A stretch of DNA of 64,000 nt, from contig CM055611.1 of the NCBI GenBank assembly GCA_029379385.1, positions 310,001 through 374,000 of the forward strand, read 5' to 3'. The notes below the pieces were generated by a model. The model made no database searches, was not told where the DNA came from, and saw only the letters and a list, made by a program, of their open reading frames with translations. Both the position numbers and the translations under genes were made by a program. The DNA comes from Quillaja saponaria (Eukaryota > Streptophyta > Magnoliopsida > Fabales > Quillajaceae). Positions within the stretch are counted from its first letter, which is position 1; each line of letters opens with the position of its first letter. Positions 12,731-25,563 of this stretch are shown in pieces.

Positions 12731-12905
12731 AGTTGCCAGAAAAAGCATTCCAAGACCTCAAGCAACTGATGACTCAAGCCCCAATTCTGACATTACCTAA
12801 CTATCAACAGCCTTTGTTGTAGAAACTAGAGACAGATGCCAGTGGCAATAGCGTTGGAGCGGTCCTACTGCAGGATGGATATCCATTGGCTTTCTTGTGC
12901 AAAGC
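12731..12905 (+). pseudogene. Ty3/gypsy reverse transcriptase/RNase H fragment, plus strand
   Basis: Translation on the plus strand reads KAFQDLKQLMTQAPILTLPN, then after a small disruption with a stop codon [20 protein letters not shown]. This is the end of the reverse transcriptase and start of RNase H in plant Ty3/gypsy elements (FExLKxAMTxAPVLALPDF...ETDASGxGxGAVLxQ). It is a short degraded piece and ends abruptly at about 12905, next to a reverse transcriptase piece on the other strand. Confidence 0.8.
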
Positions 12906-12914
12906 TTGCCAAAG

Positions 12915-14515
12915 CATTGCAGTGAATTCATACAGGCCCTCATGAGTCTTAAAAGCAGTTTCGTGGATGTCTTTACTCCTCATTCTGATTTGGTGATATT
13001 CACTCCTCAAATCCAACTTAGAGAACAGTTTAGCACCATACGATTCATCCGGTAATTCTTCTAACAGTGGGATGAGAAACTTGTTTTTTATAGTAATGCT
13101 ATTAAACTTTTATAATCCACACAAAAACGCCATGAATCATCTTTCTTTTCAACAAGAACTACAGGAGAGGCAAAGGAGCTAGTACTATATCTAATGATCT
13201 GGTTATTCAACATTTCCTTACCAGATTCTTTATCACATCCTTCTGCAGAGGACCATATCTGTATAGTCTGTGGTTTATAGACTGGGAATTTAGTGTTATG
13301 CCATGGTCAAAGGACCTTTCGGGGCTAAGGCTTAGGTTCAGTAAACACATCACTAAATCACTAAAATTTAGTAAAAGTGCATCAAGCAATTGATATTTTA
13401 CCTCATTCGCCTCCTTTCTGCTTAATTCAAAGGACCAGATTTGTGCTGCTTCTCCATTTGTGATGTTTCTTTCCACTTGGATGAGCATTGCATACTCCTT
13501 AGTATGAATGGTGACATCTGCATCCTTATCCCCTGCCAGGTGATTGGATGAGTTGACAGTTCATGAAGCTGCACCATCCTTCCTTGCCTTTCAAAGCTCA
13601 ACTTTAATTGCTTGAAATTTCAGGATATTTTCCAGAATAGATAGCCACTGCACCCCAGAACTATTCCACAGTTGCCAAGTGGCATGGTGAGGAAGTCTGC
13701 AGTAAACACAGAATCTTCCATTTTCCATTGCAACTGTCTGCAACAAGCATTTGCTACACCTTCTCTACATTTGCCATCACGACTTCCAATGCTTCTGTCT
13801 GTTGAATCTTAGGACCCAACCTTATAACCACAACAGAGTCAATGAAGTTATGAGAGGAGCCACTATCAATCAAGACCAGAATAGTTTGCCTTTCTACCAA
13901 GCCTTGTACTCTCACGGTCTGATAATTGATATTTACCATTATTATTGTGCTTCACATAATTCCCAGACAGTGCATGCAAGGACATAGTTACTTCTTTCTC
14001 TTCCTTGCTTTCATGTAGCCCTGAAAAATCAAGGACTTCTTCCTCCTACTCCTCAGTATCTTCATCAGGAATTATAGTTATGTACAACTGTCCTCTTTTG
14101 CACCTATGACCTCGGGTGTACTTTTCATTACAGTAAAAACACATTCTATATTTCTTCTCCTCTCCTTCATATCTTTACTGGTTCTGGATATTTTGGCATT
14201 CTTGAGGTAATTGGAGTTTGTTGTATCTAAATAGGTGGATTTATTGGAGGTACTGTTATTGGTATAACTGGACTTTTGTGATTGTGCACTTACAGTTGGG
14301 GTGGTGTTTGGGTTAATGTTCTGGTTCTGTGTGTGTGGCCATGAGAAAGAACTTGTCTTTTGGGTTCTGGGATATAGAGAGTGCGTAGACAAGAACTTAG
14401 AGGAGGGAATAGGTAAGGAATTGGGGTTAGGACTGATTTTGGAGTAAGAAGTGTGGTTTCTTCTGTACAGGGTAGAATTGATGAAGTCGTCTTCATTCCT
14501 AGCCAATTTCATTGC
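12915..14515 (-). pseudogene. Degraded Ty3/gypsy gag-protease-RT remnant, minus strand
   Basis: Read on the minus strand from 14515 down, the order is gag-pol. First come a gag tail (NEDDFINSTLYR; frame-shifted zinc-knuckle region near 14100-14150), then a retropepsin with the active-site motif LIDSGSSHNFID (13754-13939). Next is the pre-RT linker ([20 protein letters not shown], 13207-13488), then RT segments [20 protein letters not shown] (about 13115-13180) and [20 protein letters not shown] (about 12960-13025). Several frameshifts and stops separate the pieces, so no protein could be made. No LTRs were found. The remnant stops at about 12915, where the plus-strand fragment begins. Confidence 0.85.
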
Positions 14516-16113
14516 CTAGAGATCTGGTCCTAGGTTCAACAAGTTCAATGCCTTTTGAAATTTCCTCCTTTAACCCTGCTAATTGGTGTCATAGTTTAAT
14601 TACTAATACCCTATAATACTCATCCAATTTAAAGTCTTCAAACACTGTTTTATAAAAGTATGCTCTATGAAATTAACTCTAAATTAAATTAAGAAAAAAA
14701 AAATAAAAATTAAGTGAAGATACCTAAATTCTCATTGAGCAGATTTTAAAATTTTAATCCGGTTCTTAAATATTTAAAAATGTGATTCATTCTTATTGTA
14801 CACCATTAACCTAAAAAAGTAAATATAAAAAATTACTGAAATTGGATCCCAGTATATTAAAATTAAAAAAAAAAAATTAACAAAAATAAAAGACATGTTA
14901 GATAAATTGAAACTCAGGCCGCTTAGTACAATTTTTAGTAAGGATAGCCATGGATGTGAGTGTAAAAATGACATAATAAATGACAAAGAAGAAAAGAGAC
15001 GGTAGACTTAAAAAAAAAATTGTTGAATCTTACCTCAATTTATATAAAAGTATATGTAACTTGTGAACAATTACATACCTTCAAGTTTGAAACTCATCGC
15101 AATAAAATTTGATTGGATCATGCACCAAAAATAAAAAAATAGAGAGTATGAGCAAGGAATAAACTGTATAAAGATTAAAAATAATCAATGACATAAAAAG
15201 ATGTTTTAATTGATAAGTCATGTGATTGTGAGTGTGTAGTTTTCTAAGTAGTTAGTTTTAATAATCACTTTAAAATCTTTTAATTAGTGTGTGGCAGTGA
15301 GCGGAGAGTGAACGTGAGAAGGCTTTTTGTCTTCTTCTTTATTTATGTAAAAATAGGTGCATGATAGGAGGAAGAAGGTAAGTGGGTTTCTTTTTTTTGG
15401 AGTTTTTATAATTGATTTTTAATTGACTTAAAAAATATATTTAGTATAAAGTAGAGTCATAAGGTCTCTCACTATAGATATAAATGATTGAAAATTGGAT
15501 CAAATTTTTTAGGATTTATTCTTACTAATCGTGTACACATATACATGCGTGTGTTATGTATATATTTTATTTTAATTTAATATTATTAATTAACTTAATT
15601 TATTAAAAAGTATTTACACATTAAAAAGGAAAGAAAATATGAGAGTAGAAAACAAATAGTAGTAAATTTTATAATGTTAATCTTATTGTAGTCTTTACGA
15701 GTGTGTTCATAGACTTTATTTATTTTTTTAAGTTAAATATATATGATTAATATGTCACGTAATTAACATTAGATAAGAAATTTTACTCTTTTGCTTTAAA
15801 AATGGTATAGATAAAAGTTCTTGGATTTTACCATTTAAAATTGGCAAGTATTGATTGAGATTTTCACCTGAAAGTTGCCAAATATTTAAAATTAAGAGGA
15901 GAAGAAAAAGGAAGAAGAGTAAAGTTGGAATCTCATTTTCATAGTTCTAAGGAGTAGTGGGCGATCGGACAAAAAAAAAAAAGGAAAAGAAAAAAGAGAG
16001 TAGTTCACGAGGGTTTGCCCTCTGCTCATCTCATTCTTCACCATCCGTCCTCATGCTCATACCAGTGACTTCAGACTAGGAAGAAGAAGGAAGAAGAAGG
16101 AAAAAGAAGATAG
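14516..16113. other. AT-rich intergenic spacer and TMEM87 5' region
   Basis: I see no gene in this strongly A+T-rich stretch. The last 150 bases are purine- and pyrimidine-rich and likely hold the 5' UTR of the gene starting at 16114. Confidence 0.6.
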
Positions 16114-19100
16114 ATGGAACAGAGAGGGTTCTGGAATGATAGGAAGGGCAGGGTTATTGGGTTGTTTCTAGGGTTTATGTTTCTATGTATCTTAATCAGA
16201 CAAGTGAATGCTTCAATCCACGACTACAGAAGTGAAGCTTTTATTCCTCAGTCAAATGCTTTCTTCTTCCATGGCGGCAGTGAAGGAATTTACGCTTCTA
16301 AGGTTCACGATTCCACTCCTACTGTTCAAGACAAACCTCTCAAGGGCAAGTCCTTTATTAGGTATTTTTTCTTATTCTCTAAACAAAACCCGTAATTTTT
16401 TCCCTTTATCGTAACTTTTGTGTTATTATTTCCTCTCTTTTTTAATCGATACTATCGGAATGAGTTGTAGTTCATGCTTTTCATTCATTGCTTAAATTTC
16501 TGTGCCTCTTGTGGAGAGTCCCCAAGATACCCAACAATTAGTTTACTTCTGTATGATCTAAGGCTACTTCCTTACAGTTACACCTTCAGTATTGAAAGAA
16601 GGCCTACCTTTCAATCATCTGAATTTTATGATAAAATGGGCATCATTATAAAACATGTTTTCTGTTATCCATATTTTTTGTCCCTTCAACATTTTCTGAC
16701 CTAGGAAATGTACTCCGATTGTGCAATGATTGTTATCTGATTCGATTTTACTTTTGAACTTATTTATATTGACTTTAAGACTTGTCAGTTGCTACTTTCA
16801 TGTGTGTGTGCTATAACTTGTAGCCTTTGTCTTTATGCTGTGGATGATGTTGTCATTCTCACTAATAGAACTGCAGGTTTGAAACTGTCACCTTTGTAAG
16901 GACAAAGGAGTCTGCTAGCAAGAAAAATGAGATGCAGCAAAACACTGGCTTGGTGGAAGCCATTATACTTGAGGTAAAAGACAGGGAAAGGATTGGAGGT
17001 TCGTTTCTGAAATCTGAGTTGATATGTTGCACAAAAAATCTTTCACAAGCTGGATACTGCAAGTTGGGAGAGGTTATTATACATAAAAACCCAGACAATC
17101 CTAACTGGCCTTTGCGCGTCAAAACATTCTTTGAAGGAAAAAATGAAGAAGCTAAAATGGAACTGAAAACCATTGTTATAAATAGCACAGGGATGTACTA
17201 CCTTTATTTTATGTTTTGTGATCCACAGCTTACGGGCACAATAATTAAAGGAAGGACTATGTGGAGAAACCCAAATGGTTACCTACCAGGAAAGATGGCT
17301 CCTTTGATGACATTCTATGGCTTGATGTCTTTAGCTTACCTCATACTTGGACTTGTCTGGTTTCTGAGGTTTGTTCAGTTCTGGAGGGATATCATACAGT
17401 TGCACTACCATATTACGGCAGTTATTGCTCTCGGAATGTGTGAAATGGCTGTCTGGTACTTTGAATATGTCAATTTTAATTCAACTGGAAGCAGACCAAT
17501 GAACATTACTTTGTGGGCTGTAACATTTAGCTCTGTCAAGAAGACTCTATCTCGCCTTCTTCTTTTGGTGGTTTCAATGGGATTTGGTGTGGTGAAGCCA
17601 ACTCTTGGTGGTATCACCTCGAGAGTTCTTCTTCTTGGTCTTGTATATTTTGTTGCATCAGAGGCACTTGAGCTTGTTGAACATTTGGGAAACATCAATG
17701 ATTTTTCTGGGAAAACAAAGTTAGTTTTGGTCCTTCCTGTTGTTTTCTTGGACTCCTGTTTCATTCTTTGGATTTTTTCATCATTATCCAAAACTTTGGA
17801 GAAACTTCAGGTATATTTTTCTTTTCTAGAATTTCTCGTCTCTGTATGTGTGCAATATTTTTTTCTTCTCTCTTGCACTCTTTTCTATGTATCTCTGTAC
17901 ATGTATAGGATTTTATGTATCTCTGTACATGTATAGGATTTTATGTATCTACCCATCCATCTATTTGGATGCATACATATATTTGTGCCGGGGTGTGGAA
18001 GGGGAGAACCGGAGAACTGTTGGATGGATGGATGTCTCACGGATATGTCATTTTCTATTAATTTATGGTGGTCCAATGAAATTTGTTGATGGATGGATGT
18101 CTCACGAAGGACTAGCACAACATTGTTTACTGATGTCACTTTAAGTGATACTGTAGAGCAGAGATATGAAACTTTATTTTCTTTTTTCTCTACACCTACC
18201 GTTGCTACTGCTAAACCTTTATCCTTTTTCTGATTTTGTTCTTGTTCCTCATCTTTTTTGCTTATTTTGTTGCAGATAAGGCGAAACATGGCTAAACTGG
18301 AGCTTTATCGAAAATTTACAAATACTCTTGCTGTGTTTGTCCTACTCTCTATTGCTTGGATTGGCTTCGAGGTATTTCTTGTGCAAATTAATAGTTTAGG
18401 TTTGGAATGATATGTAGTGTGTTGGTATATTAGACATTTTGATCACCTAAATTTTGCTGGCTTAGCTATACTTCAATGCAACTGATCCATTGAGTGAGCT
18501 GTGGCAAATCGCCTGGATTATTCCTGCTTTCTGGTCTCTGCTTGCATACTCTATCTTAGTTGTAATATGCGTCCTTTGGGCTCCTTCTCGTAATCCTACA
18601 AGGTACTAATTCTATATTTCCTTTGCACAATTGTTTATTATCTTAAATGAATTGTTGCACTTAACTTTGTTTCTGTCTCTCTAGTTGAAATTTCCATTTT
18701 AATACATCACATATCTGATGTACTATTTTCAGGTAACTCTAGTCTTATTCATAATTGAGAACTTAGGCATACCAAACTGTACTACATATTGTGCTACATA
18801 GAACATTAAATGTGAGTGTTATTTAACTGGTCTGTGATGCAACTTAATTATGGCTTAAATTGTGATGTACATGTTGAGTAATTGAAGTCATAATCATATT
18901 GAGTTATTGGAGTTGTTAAAGTTGTTGAATTCCGTATAGAAATTAGCTTTGTTGATAGCTAGATAAACTAATATTAGGATCTTACTATATTGTTTCTCTC
19001 TGTTAATGTAGTTTAGTAAACTAACAAATAAAAACATCATTCCACATGAGTGTAATAATGAAATGGTCGAGCCATTTATGAGTCCTTTTGATCAATTTTG

Positions 19101-21042
19101 AAGTGAAAAGGAAAAAAGAAATTGTAATTCCAGACCATGGGAAAATCAAATAAACATTTATGATATGATTGTTTTAAAGTATTTGATTGACCAAGTTATT
19201 GATAACTGATCGATTACTTATGGAGATTAGTGTCTTCATTCAGTATATGATGTACGAATTACATCAAAATATATTACTGTGTCAAGTACATGAATTTGCC
19301 TCTCATTGTTTCCAGTTAAATTTTACTGCATGTTAATGATGGGTGAAAGTTCTAAGATATATAACTGTTGTGTTCTGTCTCGTTTATCCGGTTGGGCCAA
19401 AGTTTTGCGGTGCAACCCAATGGATAATTATGACCTGAAAAATGAGTTTTAGGGTTTGTTTTCTTGTATCCTATATATAACAGTTAGCTTTAAGGTTTCA
19501 GTATGTTTTTTGGAGCAAGACACTTGTATTTTCTCCAAGAACAGAATAGTGAATTTTGATCTCTTTAGTGAGGACGTAGGCTAGATTGAGCCGAATCTTG
19601 ATACATCTTATGTTCTTTCTTTTGCTTGTTCTCGTTTTTCAGTTCTAGATTTCATCGTATTCTTGCTTCTATTTTCACGATAACATATTCTGTAAATTGA
19701 GGGAGAAAGGCCGCTTCCATGTTTCTATTTTCAAAAACTTCAAAGAGAGCATTGGTTCAAATAATAATTGTATGGAATCATTACTTCAGGAAGTGCCTTT
19801 CTTAAATGTCTAGCAGCTTTGTATAAAGCATATTAACTGGTGAAATTTTGAAGTGCCATAAATAGAATCAGTTTTTGAGTTTCAAACAGCAATAAAATTT
19901 AAATGAACTCTGGTTGCGTTTTCATCATTCTTTTGGTTTAAAATGTCCAGTGCTTTTCTGACATGTACAATGCAGTATTATAAAATCACTATCTGAAATT
20001 ATTGGTTTATGTAATGTTGATAGCATTATTGCTTTGATTTTTTTTCCCCTTTTGCAAATGAATGTTTTCTTGTGCTTGTCTATCCATCAAGTTAATGCAC
20101 TTGTGCATGTAGATAGCAGTTCTTTCCCACTGCTCATATTTGTATTCATCTGAATCGGTTTTAACTTCTTTTTTGGTCGAATTGGCATTGTTAATTTCTT
20201 TTTATCTTTTCTCAGGGAACTAGTAGTAGGGATGATATGCCTTATCATGTGGACATGCTAATTACAAGCATGGTTTCATCTTTTTATTCACCCAGAAAAG
20301 AATCTTTACATGGCATGACAAGAGAGAAATTTTACTTTTTTGTGTGAATTAATCAGAGACACCTCTTTAACATTGATGAAAACAAAATGGGGTTGAAAAA
20401 AAGGTTGCAAGAATGCTATTGATGAGTTGGTGATCGCATGGGGTGCAGTTTTTGGATTGAGATGTTATTGTTTACCAAGTTCAAAGTGCTGCTTACTGTT
20501 CAAGCATTTCAAATTTTCTTTTATTTTTTCCTTTCTTTGGGGGTGGTTTAGAGGGCGAGCCTTGGCGCAACGGTAAGTTGTTGCTTTGGTGACCTGTAGG
20601 TCACGGGTTCGAGGTGTGGAAACAGCCTCTTTGCAAAAATGTAAGGGAAAGGCTGCGTACATGTGCGTCCACCCTCCCCTACCCTCTCAATAGCCGGGGA
20701 GCACTTTGTGCAACGGGTGAGCTTTTTTTTTTTTTTTTTTTTTTTTTTTGGGTGGTTGTGTTGGCCATTTACAAAGGCTAAATGGCGTTCATCATATTAA
20801 CATTTCTGTTTAACACAGAAAATGATTGTTATAACACTAATATATGTGGATTTTGTAGGTATGCTTATTTGGAGGAGGCAGGAGATGACTCTGATGAGGA
20901 GGGTATCTCTCTGACAAGTAGTGTAATGGTGGTAAGTGGGGATGGGGCTGCTAAGCTGGAAAGGAAGGAAAGGAAAGGTTCCAGTGCAACAGACGTCGAC
21001 TATGGACTTGGAGAAGATGTTGAGGAAGATAAGCGAGAGTAA
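16114..21042 (+). CDS. TMEM87 / lung seven-transmembrane receptor family protein
   Basis: This is a Golgi/endomembrane seven-pass protein related to animal TMEM87A/B and the GPR107/108 (GOLD-domain seven-TM) superfamily, thought to work in endosome-to-Golgi traffic. Exons 16114-16361, 16877-17810, 18276-18371, 18466-18602 and 20859-21042 join cleanly to 532 residues. Residues 12-32 form a signal peptide (GLFLGFMFLCILIRQVNA). A lumenal domain with paired cysteines follows, then seven hydrophobic segments from about residue 195 to 440, with the family's RRNMAKLELYRKFTNTL loop and SELWQIAWIIPAFW near the last helices. The cytosolic tail is acidic (EEAGDDSDEE, EDVEEDKRE). The fourth intron is 2.3 kb and holds a solo LTR and a SINE. 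The first ATG fits the signal peptide. The family is firm; the biochemical role in plants is not established. Confidence 0.9.
17886..17950. repeat. 28-bp tandem repeat in TMEM87 intron 2
   Basis: The unit TATGTATCTCTGTACATG... repeats at 17886, 17914 and partly at 17942, a period of 28 with about 2.3 copies. GGATGGATG-type repeats follow around 18020-18110. It lies 75 bases inside the intron after the long exon. Confidence 0.85.
19366..19679 (+). mobile_element. Solo LTR, copia-like, in TMEM87 intron 4
   Basis: This 314-bp block starts TGTTGTGTTCTG and ends TTTTCACG, flanked on both sides by the 5-bp sequence ATAAC (19361-19365 and 19680-19684), a perfect target duplication. The inside holds GGTTGGGCCAAAGTTTTG and GGACGTAGGCTAGATTGAGC, like the U5 part of Ty1/copia LTRs. 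A shorter second copy lies at 33589-33804. No internal retroelement sequence remains, which fits LTR-LTR recombination. Confidence 0.8.
20549..20749 (+). mobile_element. Au-type SINE in TMEM87 intron 4
   Basis: A tRNA-derived head (GCGAGCCTTGGCGCAACGG as A box region, GGTCACGGGTTCGAGG as B box region) is followed by GGAAACAGCCTCTTTGCAAA, AAGGCTGCGTACA and a T-rich 3' tail of 28 T. This is the layout of the angiosperm Au SINE. Perfect 8-bp GGGTGGTT copies flank it (20541-20548 and 20750-20757), the target-site duplication. It sits about 110 bp before the acceptor of the last TMEM87 exon. Confidence 0.9.
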
Positions 21043-22080
21043 TCCTTACCTTACTTTGTATAGTGGTAGTTCACATAAAGTGAATACATGAATTTTATAT
21101 GTACAAGGTGCTGCGGAAAAATGGTGCTGGAATATGATGGGAAAAAGAATTACTGTGCAAATTACTACGACTGTTTTGAACTCTTAATCTACTGTGTAAC
21201 CAATTGACAACCTTCAATTTAGTTCTGGCTAGAGAAAGTTTTAACTCTGATACTTTGTCGGAGACATCACAACTTTATTTTATTTTATTTTCACTAGCTT
21301 GCCCTTCATAGTATGTAACTTGATTTATTTCTATTTCCTTCACTGCCAGGGATCAAATGTCGTTGATCCTAAATCGTCACTTATGTGCACAGGGGCAAGG
21401 AGACAGTCTATTTTCAAAACACCGAAAACTACAATCCTAGTCTATTTCTAAATTCCAACCACAACAGGATTAGATTTAGAAATTTCTAACTAACTTTTTA
21501 TTACTTAAAATAAAGCCTCCCGAATTTTGAAGATGGAGTCTTTTATTACTGCAAGACTCACTTCTAAATTCCAATCGCTTAAGATCTGATCAATCCCGGG
21601 AATCGATTTTTCTACGGAGAGAATTAGAAGTACAGTTGAACTTGAACTTGAACCAACATCGTATTTAGTAGGTCCTATCATTTTGACCTCTCCTAGTTCA
21701 AATTTTTTTTTTTTTTTCTTTTATCGTTTTAATCTTCTGGATGGTTACTTTTCTTCGAAACAAGCTCCCACGAGATAATTTTCTTCGTAGACTTTCTCTA
21801 TAGTCTTCATTCGTAGACCCAGAAGACCAGAACCAGAAACATTGCAGAGTTTCTTTGCGTAATTATCGGTATTTGCGAGATCTGGTTTCTTCATGAAGTT
21901 TGAGTTTTGATTATGAAAGATATATTAAGAAATAGTAATTTTTAATTTATCGAACTGGGCGTGAATAGGAGTCGTATTTATTCCATCTGAATTATCACTT
22001 TGTATACTTGGGAGAAATAAGAAATAAATCCGGTTCATTCTGTTTTGAAGCAGGTGATCGGAGGAGAGTTTAAAGGCAAG
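21043..22080. other. Spacer between TMEM87 and VSR genes
   Basis: This holds the 3' UTR of the TMEM87 gene and the promoter and 5' UTR of the VSR gene. The bases GAAGCAG before 22054 look like a splice acceptor, so the VSR may have an intron in its 5' UTR. I see no other gene. Confidence 0.55.
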
Positions 22081-25000
22081 ATGAGGGAAAAGCTAACTTT
22101 TTTGGTATGGGTTTGGTTTTTGCTTTGTGGGTCTTGTATGGGTAGGTTTGTAGTGGAGAAGAACAATTTGAAAGTTACTTCTCCGCACTCGTTGAAGGGT
22201 GTCTATGAATGTGCAATTGGGAATTTTGGGGTTCCACAATATGGAGGAACCATGATTGGTGTTGTAATTTACCCCAAGGCTAATCAGAAAGCATGCAAGA
22301 GCTTCGATGACTTTGATATTTCATTCAAGTCGAGGTCGGGAGGACTTCCCATCTTTCTTCTTGCGGATCGAGGAGGTCAGCTTTTCAATTCAATGTTATC
22401 TGTCGAATATTTTGTTTACTTTCAATCTTGTGTTTAATCCTTCCAATTTGTGAGCTGCCCAGAATATATAAAGCTGAAGTTATGTAGAACTAATCAGTTT
22501 TCTGGTTGTACTTATTGGGGTCAACGCATTCAACTTAGTTATTTTCTTCTTGTTTTAAATTTCATCGATCTATCTTTAACCTTTTCTAGTTTCGAACACG
22601 ATGCAGCTTCTGCAACTGCATAGTAAATAATGGTGATTTCAATGTAATTCGAGCCACTAACTAAAATTGATTTCACGAAGATGCTATATTTTTATTTAGT
22701 TGACCATGGAACCCTAGTTGCTTTCTTCCAGCTTCTTATGTATCCTCTGCAGAAGATGTAGGAAATTGTATGTCCAAAATCAGAATCTCATTTGGCTCTG
22801 GTTTGTTTCTGTTTCTTTTTAGGAGACATTACGAGTATTCGTAAAAAAAATAAAATGAAAGAAGACTACATCACAGTATAGTCTTACAGTGTAGTCATAA
22901 CTCATGAAATTAAGGGTATTACTTTTCAAATTTTGATTATTTGATTGTACTATTTGTAACACTCGAGTTCCATACTTTGTGAACTGCTGATATCCAAGCA
23001 TGGTTGTTTTGGGATTTGAGCAAAAATGCCTAAAAATTTAGATTTCTTTTTAACATTGTTATCTGTGTTTTTCTTTTCTGGTAGACTGTTTCTTCACCTT
23101 GAAGGCATGGAATGCACAGAAGGGTGGAGCAGCAGCTATTCTTGTTGCAGATGACAGGATTGAACCATTGATTACCATGGACACTCCTGAAGAAGAAAAT
23201 GCAGATGCTGATTACCTGCAAAATATCACCATCCCGTCTGCTCTTATTAGCAAATCTTTGGGGGATAGCATTAAGAAGGCACTTTCTAGTGGGGAGATGG
23301 TAAACATAAATCTTGACTGGAGGGAGGCTCTGCCACATCCTGATGACCGAGTTGAGTATGAACTCTGGACAAATAGCAATGATGAGTGTGGGCCAAAGTG
23401 TGACAGCCAGATTGAGTTTGTGAAGAGCTTTAAAGGAGCAGCACAGATACTTGAGCAGAAAGGATACACCCAGTTCACACCTCACTATATAACTTGGTAT
23501 TGCCCTGAAGCATTTCTTTTAAGCAAACAGTGCAAGTCTCAGTGCATTAACCATGGGAGGTACTGTGCTCCAGATCCGGAGCAAGATTTCAGTAAAGGGT
23601 ATGATGGGAAGGATGTTGTAGTTCAAAATTTACGGCAAGCTTGTTTTTTCAAAGTGGCAAATGAAAGTGGAAAGCCTTGGCTTTGGTGGACCTATGCGGC
23701 TGACTTCTCAATCCGTTGCCCAATGAAAGAGAAAAAGTACACTGAAGAATGCTCAGATCAAGTTATTCAGTCTCTTGGTAGGTTAGGTACTTAAAATTTT
23801 GGCATTCACATCGTATTATCCTTTCAGTTTATTTCTTATTCGATTTGAATGTGCATAATTCTTCTTTTATTTTATTTTTTCAAACACTATTGAAAGATCT
23901 TTTTTAAATAAAGAAGTTATTTTCACAAAGCAGGTTTGCTGCTTCATCTGAATTCCTGTTTTCTCATCATCGGTATTTAGTATCTCTTGGATTTTCAAAG
24001 TGTTGTTAGTCATTATATCATTCTTCTTACATTATCGTTATTGGATTTGTTTGTTTCATTATTACACTTTTGAGATACATTCATTATCTGCACTGATAGT
24101 CAGCTGTTGTACTTTGAACTAAATTCCAGCACTCCATTTTTAAATTAAAGAACTTATGTATCATAGATAATGAATGGCGTCTCTTCTATCTTGTGTATAA
24201 AACCATAAATCCCATTACCTTTTGTTATCTGAATAGGTTGTTTACTGAAACTTTTAAAGCTTAATTATGTCAGTGCACTTACTTTCACATACTTTACAGG
24301 TGTTGACCTGAAGAAGATAAAAGATTGTGTTGGAGATCCTGAAGCAGATGTTGAAAATCCTGTTACTTAAAGCTGAACAGGATGAACAGGTTGGACTCTT
24401 TAAATGACAACTAATTCAATATCTCTTACTTATGCCAATCAGTGTGTGGCTACTCATGTTATTTTATTTATGACATTGGTTGCAGATTGGGAAGGGCTCT
24501 CGAGGAGATGTTACCATACTGCCGACTCTTGTTGTAAACAATGGACAATACAGAGGTTGGAGACATCTTGATTTCCTATAGCTATTTATCATCTAACAAA
24601 ATTATTATGCGTCTGTTATCTGTATGTTCCACTGCTTTCAGGTAAGTTGGACAAAGGAGCAGTTCTCAAGGCGATCTGTGCTGGCTTCCAAGAAACCACT
24701 GAGCCTGCAATTTGTTTAACTGAAGGTCTTCATTCACCTTCCTTTTCTAATTCTTCCACTCAACCTTTTGATTTTATTTTTGACAATACAAATCAAGTGA
24801 TTCATGCACTTAAAACTAATAAAAAGTATACTAATCCATCCCAAGTGCAATGAAAACGTTACTTTGATCTGAGCAAGGTTCAGTTTCTGATGAACTAAAA
24901 ACAGAAATAGAGACCCTGCATATTTCTCTCCTTATTGCAAAATTCATGTTTGCATCAATTTTGCGATTTCAGAAGTTGTATGCAGTGAGGAATTTTCTCT

Positions 25001-25563
25001 TTCAGCTGTCTATGGTAGAGGCCATCTTTTAGACAATTTGTGCAGTGTTGTCAAGGATGACCAATACATTATATGATCAGAACTACTCATTGAAATTGAA
25101 TCTTGGTCAGAAAATCTCAGTTGTCCTTTTTCTGATTTTTCGTTGCAGATCTAGAAACAAATGAGTGTTTGGATAACAATGGAGGTTGTTGGCAGGAGAA
25201 GGCTACTAACCTTACTGCATGCAGGGTAGTTAATTGACTCAATTCCTTCAAGATTCTATGTGTGAACATTTTCTTTAGTCCAGTGATTTTCTGGTTTTTA
25301 TCTTTTGCGTAACTTTTCTTTATAGGATACTTTTCGAGGAAGAGTGTGTGAATGCCCAATTGTGCAAGGTGTGAAGTTTGCTGGCGATGGATATACACAC
25401 TGTGAAGGTAATTATTCTTAGTGCAACAATAAATTATTTGTCGACTGCAATTTAAATTTACTGGTGATGTTACTATATTCACAATATGAATTAGAAGTAC
25501 CTGATAATTTGTAACAGTTTTAGATACTCTTTTCTATGTCATCAATTGCTGGGTGATATTAGA

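Noticed and set aside
12482..12769. 95-codon hydrophobic frame
   Set aside because: The frame is low-complexity and runs into the gypsy fragment, whose real frame is different.
17405..17791. 128-codon minus-strand frame
   Set aside because: It is antisense to the main exon of the TMEM87 gene and has no domain.
20565..20640. tRNA-like sequence with A and B box words
   Set aside because: It is the head of the SINE. The anticodon arm and acceptor pairing of a working tRNA are absent.
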